DNA of 64,000 nucleotides, taken from NCBI RefSeq assembly GCF_035083965.1, contig NC_089731.1, positions 1,974,001 to 2,038,000 of the forward strand, given 5' to 3'. How positions within the stretch are numbered: position 1 is the stretch's first letter; the number at the start of each line of letters is the position of its first letter. This DNA is from Branchiostoma lanceolatum. Lineage: Eukaryota; Chordata; Leptocardii; Amphioxiformes; Branchiostomatidae. The translations under genes and the position numbers were made by a program. This document shows positions 37,801 through 48,600 of this stretch, in pieces. The notes beneath the pieces were generated by a model. It was not told the origin of the DNA. It did no database searches and saw only the letters and a program-made list of their open reading frames with translations.

Positions 37801-40800
37801 GTCCTTTGATGACGTCTATCAAGCCTGATGGATCATGGAAGACAAAATCCTCAAGTTCCGGTATGTCAGTGTACCTGAGAATGGTTCCCACCTGCTGCAG
37901 GTAAGACAAAACTGGCTCCAGTCTGTCCGCTGTGAGACCTGCCAGCTGTCCTTGCTGAAGACATTCATCCCATGTGAGCCAGACAGGTTTGACCAACTCG
38001 AGATCGCTGTCCGAACTATCTGAATCGTCACTATAGTACCAACTATGAGTTGAAACATCGTTATCATAAACAGTTTGAAGTTTTGGTTCAACTTCTGTTG
38101 GTTCGTCTAGATCATGGCTGTCATTAAAAGTGCTCTGTGATCGCGGCTCGCGGTCGGACTCACTTCCCTCACAAGATGCAGATGATCCGCGTTCGCTTCT
38201 GTCTGTGGCATGCTCCTGTGATTGGTCATCTTTTGGTACATCTTGATCATCACCTGGTGATTGATGATCTTTTGTCCGCAATGTTGACTCCTTTTCGTCA
38301 CGTCTCCCATTTTCCCTGTCACGCAAGTAGCGCAGCCGCTGTTCAAACTTCACCCATGCTTGTGGAAGAATTCTTCGAAGGGTTGGGAACGATTCTGTGT
38401 TATTTGCTAACTCTACTATATGGCTCCTTAGTGTGTCCAACCCAGATGTTGGTTCTGCCGAACTGACGCAGCACACACCTGTTAGCCGCAGCGGGCGCGT
38501 CAGGAGCTGCCGGGTACGTTCTAACTGCTGTCTCACTTCCAACTGATCGGTCCCTACTTTGGATGCAATAACATTTCCCAACTTCTTTATTCGCTGTTGT
38601 ATGTTGTGTTGCCATGTGCCATGTTGCTGTGTGGACCTTTTTTGTATGTCGCTAATCTTATTTTCTATCTCTGCATTGCTGCACATGTCCGTCTTGCTAC
38701 TCACTATTGTAACCACCGCCCCCGGAACCCGGGCATTCAGTGTGTCCAGCCAAAACCCTACGGCTTCTGTGTAACTCTGTTCTGTGCAGTTGTAAGTTTG
38801 GAGATTCACTGTCAATAAATTCAGAGCGTCGGGTGTTAAGAAGAATTGATGAGTGAGATGGTACACGTCATGACCGCCAAAGTCGTACACCTCAAACGTG
38901 ATGCTGTCATCAGGTGCCCAATGAGATATCTCTACACAATGTGTGCGGTCCTCTTCTTCTGTCAGGGTGGACACGCCACTACCTAGAGTCCGCACTAAGC
39001 TTGTTTTTCCCGCCATTTTCTCTCCTAACACTATAACTTTTAAACGAGTGGATACGTTTTGATCTGAGCGTTCAAGCTCATCAAAGTACTGCCTAATAGC
39101 AGTAATACCCCGCCTGCAAACTTCTGTAGGTGGTTTTATAAGTGGGTTTCCACTGACGTTTAGATGATACAGATTTGTGAGCTGATTAAACTTTGCCGGA
39201 AGAGCTACGATCTTATTATCTCTTGCATCTAATTTGCCAAGGCTCCACAGTGAACTAATGGTGTCAGGTAGGTGAGTCAACTTGTTTCCGGCCACGTTAA
39301 GTTTTTTAAGTCTAACCATGCCAGACATGTCCCGGGGAAGACTTGTCAGCTGGCAGTCACTCAGGTCTACGTGTTTAATTTTAGTGAGCTGTCCTACTTT
39401 GTCGGGTAACGTCTGTAGTGGGTTAGAGCTCAGGTACAGCCATGCTAATTGTGTCAGTCTACCCAACTCAGGTGGGAGTGTGTGCAGCTTGCAATGAGAC
39501 AGATCCAAGTGTTTGACGTTAGTGAGCTGTCCAACTTCCGCGGGTATCGTCTGTAGTGGGTTAGACCGTAGATTCAGCCACTTTACCTGTGTCAGTCGCC
39601 ACACTTCAGGTGGAAGTGTGCGCAGCTTGCAGTTGGACAGATCCAAGTGTTTGACGTTAGCCAGCTCCCCAACTTCCGCAGGTAACGCCTGTAGTGGGTT
39701 ATCGCTCAGGTCCAGCCATTCTAACTGTGTCAGTCGCCCCACTTCAGGTGGGAGTGTGTGCAGCTTGCAGTTGGACAGATCCAAGTGTTTAACATTAGTG
39801 AGCTGGCCAACTTCCGCGGGTAACGTCTGTAGTGGGTTAGAGCTCAGGTCCAGCCATTCTAACTGTGTCAGTCTCCCCACTTCAGGTGGGAGTGTGTGCA
39901 GCTTGCAGTTGGACAGATCCAAGTGTTTAACATTAGTGAGCTGTCCAACTTCCGCGGGTAACGTCTGTAGCGGGTTATTGCGCAGGTACAGCCGTTCTAA
40001 CTGTGTCAGTCTCCCCACTTCAGGTGGTAGTGTGCGCAGCTGGCAGTGGGACAGATCCAAGTGTTTGACGTTAGTGAGCTGTCCAACCTCTATTGGTAAC
40101 GTCTTTAGTTGATTTAAGTGTAGGTTCAGCCATTGTAACTGTGTCAATCTCCACACTACCGGAGGAACTGTGTGCATGCCTGTTGCCCCCAGTTTCAGTA
40201 CCCGGATGTTGGTGAGTCCGGCCAGCTCATCCGGCAGGTGGATCAGGTGGTTCTCTGTAAGGTGGATCCCGCTGTTCCCCCTGAGGTCCAGTTCCTCCAG
40301 CTGCGGGAGTTTCAGTACTGCTGGTGGAACGGTGGTCAGGTTACATTCACGTAGTGTCAACACTTTAATGTTCTTCAGCCTGCAGAACTCATCTGGCAGG
40401 GAGATCTGCGAATTGTTACTCAGATCCAGCTCCTGTAGGTTTAGTAATTTCAGCACTACAGGCGGAAGTGTGTTCAGGCCACAGCTGTCCAGATCTAGGT
40501 AGGCGAGGTTCACGAGACTGGACATCTCATCCGGCAGTTTGATGTTCTTGTTGTTGAAGAGGCGCAACCATTTCAACTGAGAAAGTTTCATCACGACCGC
40601 GGGAACTGACGGGAGTTCGCAGCTCTCCAAGTCCATGTAGGTGAGGTTCATTAGACTGGACATCCCATCTGGCAGAATGATGTTCCTGTTGTTACTGAGG
40701 ATCAGTGTCTCTAACTGTAGAAGTTTCATTACCACAGCGGGGACTGTGTCAAGATTACATTCAAGTAAACTCAACGCCTTCAGATTGGTCAGTCTGATAA

Positions 40801-40993
40801 GCTTCTCGGATAGTCCGATGTTCTTGTTCCTGTCTAACCTCAAAGCCTCCAACTCATTCAACTCAAAAAGTTCATCGGGTAATTGACTCAGGTGTTGGTC
40901 AGACAAGTCAAGTGTCAAGAAGGTGTTTATTTTCTCCATTATATTCCACTCTTCAAGTTTCATGTTTTTTCTAAGTCTTGGTGATGCAGCCAT
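33601..40993 (-). CDS. ROCO gene C: LRR-ROC-COR-ZU5-UPA-like-TM-glycosyltransferase
   Basis: About 2088 residues. Exons: 40993-37117, 36973-36822, 36706-36444, 36266-35779, 35641-35573, 35433-35224, 34808-33601; total 6267 nt in one frame, no internal stop. LRRs cover ~30-640. ROC has P-loop GEKMAGKTS near 659, DFGGHD and SKTD at G4. A long Ser/Asp/Glu-rich insert sits between ROC and COR (38000-38330). ZU5 is at ~1293-1430 and the UPA-like region at ~1431-1593. One hydrophobic segment (~1649-1672) follows RTRRH. A GT4-like glycosyltransferase ends the protein. The start is chosen as for the paralogues: acceptor 19 nt upstream and an in-frame TGA in the predicted leader. Basic residues before the TM suggest N-terminus in the cytosol and the enzyme on the other side; this is inference. 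Confidence 0.85.
35224..35433 (-). other. Transmembrane exon of gene C
   Basis: A 210-nt phase 1-1 exon. It encodes a His/Pro-rich stretch (NDPPPPRTRRHVP) and then about 23 hydrophobic residues including FLAMAMIAAIVAVVSQLYF. It joins the UPA-like module to the glycosyltransferase and has no counterpart in A or B. Confidence 0.8.
37117..40993 (-). other. Gene C LRR-ROC-COR exon
   Basis: A single exon with two LRR styles. N-terminal repeats are diverged, and a central array (about 39360-40100) contains near-identical two-repeat units of 138 bp, as in A and B. The exon ends in phase 1 before GTAGCT. The conserved COR end FCPRGLFERLSVVVNKL is shared with gene B and, in looser form, gene A. Confidence 0.88.
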
Positions 40994-41011
40994 GATGCTG
41001 TTCTCGATATT

Positions 41012-42549
41012 TCTGCAAGGAAATCCCATCAAAGTGTTACGTGACGTCCGTCAAAAATAATCTCGTCTAATGTATGCAATACATTCTGTTTGTTATATTG
41101 GTGCAATGACTAGTGCTTTGCATCTAATAGTTTTCTTATTGGCCCCCCAAAAAATTAAATCCCATCGCTTTAGCAAATTTGTAACTTGCTTCCTTGTACG
41201 TCCCGAGAGAATGTTATGACACTCCTCCACTCACTAGACCATTACCTGAATTTATGATTGACACGATTTTATGTGCAATATTGCACTATCATTGCCCGGT
41301 GACAAAAACTATTGCAGACGTCGCCGGGAATTCAGTGGCCAGTGATATCCTCACGTGTCACAAGTGTGTGTTACACAGCAATATAACCTGCCCGTAAAAC
41401 GAGATTATCACTATGGTAAGAAAAGATTAGCTGCTTGCACACCTGTCACTCAAGTAACTGATAAGACCTGCCGACTTGTTTGCACCGATTGGGATAAACG
41501 CATTTTGGACTTCAGACCTCAAACATCACAAGACTGTTGGCAGTCTGTACAGATTTCAAACACTCAACCCCTGTACATGTAATTCGTCATTATGTGCGGG
41601 AATAATGTTTCGTATGTTTTCCTTGACGGGTGAGATTTAAGATTTCTTTTTTTCCAACACAATCACACCCAAAAAAAATTCAGAGTGCTTTCCCCTTAAA
41701 ATCCTTCTGCTCCGTAACTCATTATGTACCATATTGGCGAGGAGCCAACGTTTGGTCCCCAGCAACATAAACACGAGTCGACCTTGTGTATTGTATTATT
41801 CCGCACTAGAAGCATTCCATTTAACTGTAATCGACTATAAGGGCAGCGAGATCAATTGTTCGTTCGTCTGTCTTTTGAGAAAACTATCTGCCTGATTTTT
41901 AAAACCCTGTGGAACTGATATTTAAAAACAGGAGAACTTAACAAATAAATGTAGGAATGTTACAGAACATGATCCTGACTATCCAACAACTCAATAATGC
42001 ACACATGGTCTGGCCAATCAGTATAGAGAAATGGCCAATGACCTCATATGCACTCTTTACAGAAAGTGCTATTGACTTTCCAGCAACTCAACATTTTCTG
42101 ACCAATCAGTGTAGAGAAATGGCCAATTACATAGGCAACGATAAGAGCCCATAGCAACTATCTGATGCACTGACGTAATGAGAATGACGTTAAGATAAAT
42201 AAGGCTGGGCCATGTTAGAAAGGCGACTCAACGGACTCAAGTGTGCTGAACATAAAAGAGTCACTGGGAACTGAGCCCGACTCATAAAAGATAGAACGAG
42301 TAACACAATCGACACAAAGACCATATATACAGCATACATTTTAAATGCCGATTTGACCAAAAACGACGTTTCGTTGACAACATAATTGTTGCATTGGCTA
42401 ATGAACGTTGTGACTTGTCTGTCTGTACGTCCTAAAACAATTTTATGACATATTGCTACTGAGGGGGGCCATTTCCAAAATGTTCGCTTGACACGTACGG
42501 TACACACGGTTGTATTGATGTGCAAGATATAAAAGATATCACGGCTCAC
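41012..42549. other. Leader intron and upstream region of gene C
   Basis: No coding exon is seen. The part 41408-41570 is a diverged copy of 42930-43085. The phrase 'tggccaatca/accaatcag' with 'gagaaatggccaat' is repeated at 42013 and 42104. Confidence 0.4.
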
Positions 42550-43085
42550 CTTCAGGGTGATGCAGACAGAAGGATGTGAGAACTTGGATCTCTTAGTCTC
42601 TCGTTACAATGTCTCTTCAGGTAAATGTCGGTAAACTTCCACTCAACGGAGAAATACACGGTTTATAGCTAGTTAGTCTTGTCGGTAAGGTCCCGTTATT
42701 CTCTTGCCGTATCCACACAAGAAATAATCCTGGTTACTTGGTCCAACAAATGAATTCCATTAGTGCGCAAATCCGCTTGAAATTCACCTCAGATAACACC
42801 TGAATAATTCCTTGAGAAAGTTTATTACAACACGCCCCTGTAAAGTCAGCCGGCCCGGGGCCGGAGCCCCACCGAACTGCCCACAGCGGCAGGACTCAGC
42901 TGTATAACCGGCCTGTCACGTGAGGCTGTTGCCATGGTGAGGAAACCTGCTGTTATAATACCTGTCACTCAAAACGCTGATAAAACGTTCAGGTGGGCCG
43001 ACTTGTTTGCAGCAAACTGTAAAAATAACTTGTGGACTTCCAAACTCAAACATCGCAAGACTGTCCGTAGTCTGTATAGAGTTCA
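41408..43085. repeat. Pair of diverged direct repeats upstream of gene C
   Basis: Segments 41408-41570 and 42930-43085 share acctgtcactcaa, ctgataa, gccgacttgtttgca, ttggacttc/gtggacttcc and catc(a/g)caagactgt in the same order. This recalls the duplicated promoter blocks of genes A and B, although the sequence is different. Confidence 0.65.
42550..42610 (-). promoter_or_regulatory. Candidate leader exon of gene C
   Basis: On the minus strand, CATCACCCTGAAG is followed by GTGAGC. Splicing it to the acceptor at 41013-41015 gives a leader with an in-frame TGA before the ATG, mirroring the TAA in the A and B leaders. The upstream limit of the exon is not visible. Confidence 0.4.
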
Positions 43086-43089
43086 AGGC

Positions 43090-45540
43090 AAATGCTCTAT
43101 GATTTCACCTTGTAAGAATTTTCTCGCTGAAATATTCTCTTCTCGTGGCATTTCTCCTATTTCTAAACATTATAAGCGTTGATGTATTTAAGAGGAATGA
43201 TTTATACTCTGTTCATCACCAAGGCCAGTGTGTGTATAGTGTGTCAATGATAGCTCTCGCAATGCCCATTCAATTTACAGGGTTGTTCATTTCAACGTTT
43301 TTGATTCAGCCTTTACAGCTTTTGTCAGGTACAGATTTTAATCAACACCTCCGACGTGGCAGGTTAAGTGCGCCGCATGACCAAATAAGTCTGGAGGTTC
43401 GTTAGGAGTCACGTGTCCTGTCAACGTCCGACAGGGCATGTCTGACGTCATACAGAAGTCAACATCAGTACGTGCATCTGATAAGTTATGGCTGGTGGGG
43501 AGAGTTCTATAAATCGATGTGATCTAAAACTTAACAATGAAGCATGGGGAGAGACTTGATATTATCTAATCGTTTTCAGGTTCCATGTTCTAAATTGTTT
43601 TAGTCAAATTTGTTGTGTATGATATAATTTCCAACCACCTTGCAAATGATTTTATGCATTAAGGTGCAAATACTGCAGTAATCGTTAGATGTCCTCACTG
43701 AACTTTAAGTATACTTAGTAACTTAGTTTGCAGGCCCCTAAGTTGCATCATCAAGGTTATCTTTGAACTATTGGGCTATTCCATGTGAAACCGTATAGGA
43801 GGGGTGGTTGGTTGTTTATTAAACTAAATGAGAACGATGAGAATACTAAAAGTTTATAATATAGAATGTTTCTGCGTTGACCTGTTTTACATGCAACATT
43901 GCTAGATAAGAGGACATGGTGAGAGAATAATGCCTGTGTTAACAGTGGCTTAAAAAGTTATGTGAATATCACAATTGTCTTGATTGATGTCGAAGAATTG
44001 GCTCCAATCGGTCCCAAACTACCAGAGATTTAATCAAGTCGTCTACGGCCTCATACACAGCCTCTGATCTGGGGAACCCTCTACAATGTCCAGTCATAGA
44101 TAATCAGCTAGAACTGATGTTATCTAACTGGCAGTAAAGAAGGTCATCGCACTTAAGAATATCTAAATTGCTCGATAATTTGCTCAGGTCTACTAAACGT
44201 GTTCAGAGACTCGTTGATTATCGTGTCCTGAAGAGACCAGGCAGTGTGCCAAAATACTGTCACCATTCCACCCACACGAGCACATTCCCTCTAGGACAAC
44301 TTGTCAGAAAAAACTCTACTTCAGGCAAATTTGCTTTGCCAACACAAATGACAGTGCATTTTCTGTGCTCTGTCGTATGGTTATGTCATTTCTGTGATGA
44401 CTCATATCCTCTCAGACAAATGCCTGCAAATTCGTTTTGCCAACACAGTGTATATGTAATCGTTCTTGTGTCACTTCCGTTGAGAAAAGATTGGGCCCAA
44501 GGTTGTCAGCAAGGCCGACCCGAAAGGAGATTACAAAAACTACGACTTTGCGTTTTGTATGAGAAAAGTAACAGAGTCTGATTTTGGGATGACAGGAAAT
44601 GTGTTTTTCCAGGGCCACACCAATGTGATTACTGGTTCTCGGATTAAACAGAAAACAAAGCTAAAGGGAAGATCAACCTGAAATCAGCGTCTGACGGTCA
44701 AGTAAAGTCAATGCCCGTATTTAGCTTCGAGATGCTTGATCTTTCGAAGTGGCGGGGGAGGGGTCAAAGATAAGATTCCAAAAAGTACCATGGTACCTAC
44801 AGTCTTAACAATTGAATAAAATCATATGCACGCTTTCCTCAACCCTCCGTTTCAAAATAACCTGACTATTCCCTTGCTCAATCTTTAGCTTAAGATATTT
44901 CAAAACCAAGGGAATAGATTGGTGTCGTCTAAAACGACCTTCACCCAGCCAGTCTACCCTCCCTATCTTGAATTAACGTGACCGAGTCAAAATAACAAAA
45001 ACATCACTTAATGAAACCACTGCGGATGTAAATATGCCAGTCAGCAAATGAACATGTTGATCCTAGACTTTCAGGAACAACTGAAACGTCAGCTTGGTGT
45101 TAGTTTTGGGCGAAGAGAAGCTGAGTCAGCAACCTGCAAATAACATTGTCAAGCAGAAGTCTGACCGTTTGGGCATTCTGTCAGCTTTCGGTAAAAACAT
45201 ACGAAAATACCCGTTTTAAAATAAAATGTAATGTAATGTGTGTGTGTGTATTTGTGTGTTTGTGTATGTGTGTGTGTGTGTGTGTGCTTGTGTTTGTTTG
45301 TCCGTGAGTTTGTACATCAATTCGTGTATGTGCATGTGGCAGCAGCTATATGTATGTGTAAATACCTGACATTCTAGCTGCCGATGCAGCCAATTTTTTA
45401 TCTTGAACCTGCCAACATTTGCTTACTTAATCAGTTAATGCTTACATGTGATGAGTCACTGATGACTATAACACACATAACATTTGCTGGCGTCAGTAAC
45501 AAGCTAAGAATATCTTCAGGTTTGACTTTGGTGTACAACT
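43090..45540. other. Intergenic stretch between gene C and the GON gene
   Basis: No supported gene. Contains a GT-rich microsatellite at 45235-45301. The phrase gacaaatgcctgcaaattcg / ggcaaatttgctttgccaac near 44325-44450 looks locally duplicated. Confidence 0.4.
45235..45301. repeat. (TG)n microsatellite
   Basis: About 65 bp of tgtgtg with single-base interruptions. Confidence 0.85.
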
Positions 45541-45547
45541 GTACTGA

Positions 45548-45610
45548 CCAATCGGAGAAGGCCTGGCAATGATATAAAGGCTGATATCTCCTTCAGCTTA
45601 TCAAGCAGTC
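45548..45610 (+). promoter_or_regulatory. Promoter of GON/lectin gene
   Basis: CCAAT at 45548-45552 and TATAAA at 45573-45578 precede the signal-peptide ATG at 45653 by 75-105 nt. Transcription would start near 45605. Confidence 0.55.
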
Positions 45611-45652
45611 TTGGGTATCTAGTGACGAACTAACACTGCAAAAGAACCAGCC

Positions 45653-48600
45653 ATGGGTGTAACTGTGGTGTTTGTGGCCATCGTTATGCTGTCGTTGCAG
45701 CAAGCCTCAGGGCAGACAACAGACCAAGGTGAAGAGGAGCCCGTGATGCATGCCGTAGGGGTGCCACTGGAGAGGCAACTCCCGGAGCTGGATGCCGTAG
45801 GGGAGCCCCTGGAGAGAGAACTTCCGGAGCAAGCTTCAGGAGAGACGACTCCTGGATCCTGCCGATCGAGTACGCGCGAAAGGCTCGTGTGCTTCCAGGA
45901 GGCAGGAGCGAGTCAGGTCAGTCTGCTTTGCGTTTGTTCATTATTTACTTATCAGTTTACTTGTGGCTGAGGGATGAGCAACGGAGTTGCCGTTTTTGTC
46001 GCTCACCCGACGTGCGCGCTGTCACACAGTCGTCGAACTTCGGTCTTATATTTGTGTTTGCCAGAAGGTCCACGAATTTAGAAATCGGCATAGACTTAAC
46101 TTGGGCGTATCTTTCACTTGAAAATCTACCCTATCACAACGGGGCTCGGTGACCTGTAAACCCTCCACGGAGGGCAGCGATAATAATTGCGGCCATTGCT
46201 AGCCCCCCGACCGAACCTTCTGCTTGGTGAATATGTTTAAGCACCATATGTGATCTTTCCTCCACTCAAGGGACTGAGAAAAAATGGTTGCTGAGGACAT
46301 GTGGTTGCAACCGACAGGTTGGCTCGTTGACCAAAAAAAATCATACATTGGAAAAAATTCACCTTAAGTTAGTTCCCAGGAAACATATCTACAAGAGATG
46401 CACAATGGTGTTTAATCCCCATGTTGTTATGTAAACAAATTTTTATATTGGTTCTCCTTCATCTGCCAGGGGATGTACGCTCAAATTTCAACCACTTAAT
46501 GCCCGGACAGACTCTTAACATTCATTCTTCCCCCGCACCATCCCCGAGTGGAACGCCCTGCCTGGCGCGGTTGTTACGGCTCCCACCGTTGAGTCATACC
46601 GCGCCAGGCTGGAGGCCTGCCCGCCTTAGCCTGGGACCCCTCCCCCCTACTTTGCCCCTCGCGGGGTTATCTGGGGGTTAAACAAGTTGAAGTTGAATAT
46701 GCGAGCCATTGGATCGCACGCTGCATAGATTTACGCTCTGGAGAAGGCGAACGGTTAGAAAATACCGTGAATGCTACAATAAAAGTTTTTTGAAAAAGCG
46801 AAAATGAGCTGGATCCATACATCTGCTTGGAGATTAAATCTGCCTATGCTGCTCGCCGTGCCTGCTCATCGTCATCGTTGTTACCAGTAGAAGAATGGTT
46901 TGTTATTGATAACCTAAAATTGGATCAATATACATTCTTCTTCTTCTCACTTCCAAGTAAAAGCTAAGGCTGCCGTTAGATTATTTACAGAAGCAACGTG
47001 GAATGTAGGCCTGTTACACAGTATGCCATTGCGACACCTTGACTTTGACGTGTGCAAATAAGTGGCAGTCATTTATAGTTTAAGACATTTAACAGCTGGC
47101 TCTGCTTAGTCTGCATCGTCAACTGTCATCTGTGGTGACGAGGCCTTGACAAGTTGGATATCTGAAGTGTGCATAGCCTGGGGATTGAAAAGAAATGACA
47201 GCTTACAGATATGACTTTTAATAGTGTGACAGAGGCTGTCTTTCTCGTATAGGATGCTGAAGGGCTGATGTGAATTGAGGTTTTATCATGATCAATATCG
47301 ACCGACGTAGGCCATATGTGGTACTGGGGGATTATCAGATGTTTGCGTTGTGTTGTGTCTTGTAGTAATTGTCGAGTATGAATGGCAAGGAATTGAACAT
47401 AGTAGAATACCTTAATTGTCACTGTATGTAGTTTACTATTGTGACAACACAGTTTTGCTAAGTTATCTGTTAGGTTCTGAAATGCCCCTTGTTCTACAGT
47501 GTCCAATATCTTTCCACTGCCGCTGTTTAGTAAGATACATGATTTCCTTGGAGCTACAGTGCTCCATGAATATAATCTCAATCTATGACCTGTGTTCACC
47601 CCACAGCTGGATCAGCTCCAGGCAGACCTGACGAAGCTACAGGAAACAGTGGCTCAACAGGTGAGGTCATGTTCTGACCCAAACATTATCTAACATTGAG
47701 ATTTCATTTATCTATTGATTCAGCTATATATAGACACATAGTCAGAGCTGTTCAAATAACTGGTGGCTGCTGCAAAGAAGTACCCTCGCTGAAAAAGAAA
47801 ATGTGATAAATCTTATGACAACATTCTTTATCATGAACCAGTGAAAGTTGATGAGGAAATTTGCGTATACAGAGAAAGGCCTAGGTCAGTATGTAAGAAG
47901 TTATTTCTAGTAAAGGGAGAGTGTCCACAGGAATGGTTTTGTATTGATATGATATGTATCTTAACACATTTGCCTCAAAGTAAAAAAAATTATATCAGAA
48001 TGTCTTCAAATTGTTTTTACGGCAGAGAGTATCTGACGTTGCTGCTACCAAATACTCCAAAATGACGATGCAGTTATAAGTGATACTGTCTAACTGTCAT
48101 ATTGACATAAATCTACGAGATGTTAAACATAAATAATCTTGTTGCATCTGTTCCAGGATACCAAGATTGCTGACTTGACCGCAAGACTGAATCTTCTTGA
48201 ACGGGGTGAGTCTTATATTATTATCATTTCTATTTATAAATCTAATATTTCAGATCTGTTTATCAATTTTTGAATTTTTTCACCAGGTCTGCCAAACTAA
48301 CCATCAGCTGTTACAAAAATCTAGACCTGGGGTTGGGACACATACACAAGATATGAGGAAACATATACTAGTATAACACTTTAAAGAAATAAGGTCAAAG
48401 CTATCATCTCACTAAGAGAGGTCAGTGTCAATAGAAGTGATGATACATGTTTGGTTTTGAAGATGCTAACAGTACCAAATCTCTTGCCAGTTTGACCTCC
48501 ATTAGGGTTCTGGTATGTTTGGTAGGCTTCACCTTTAAACCTGGCGTTTATCAATCCAGCATTGGTCTCCGTGGGTTTGTTTGGATGCCCTAGGAGTGAT

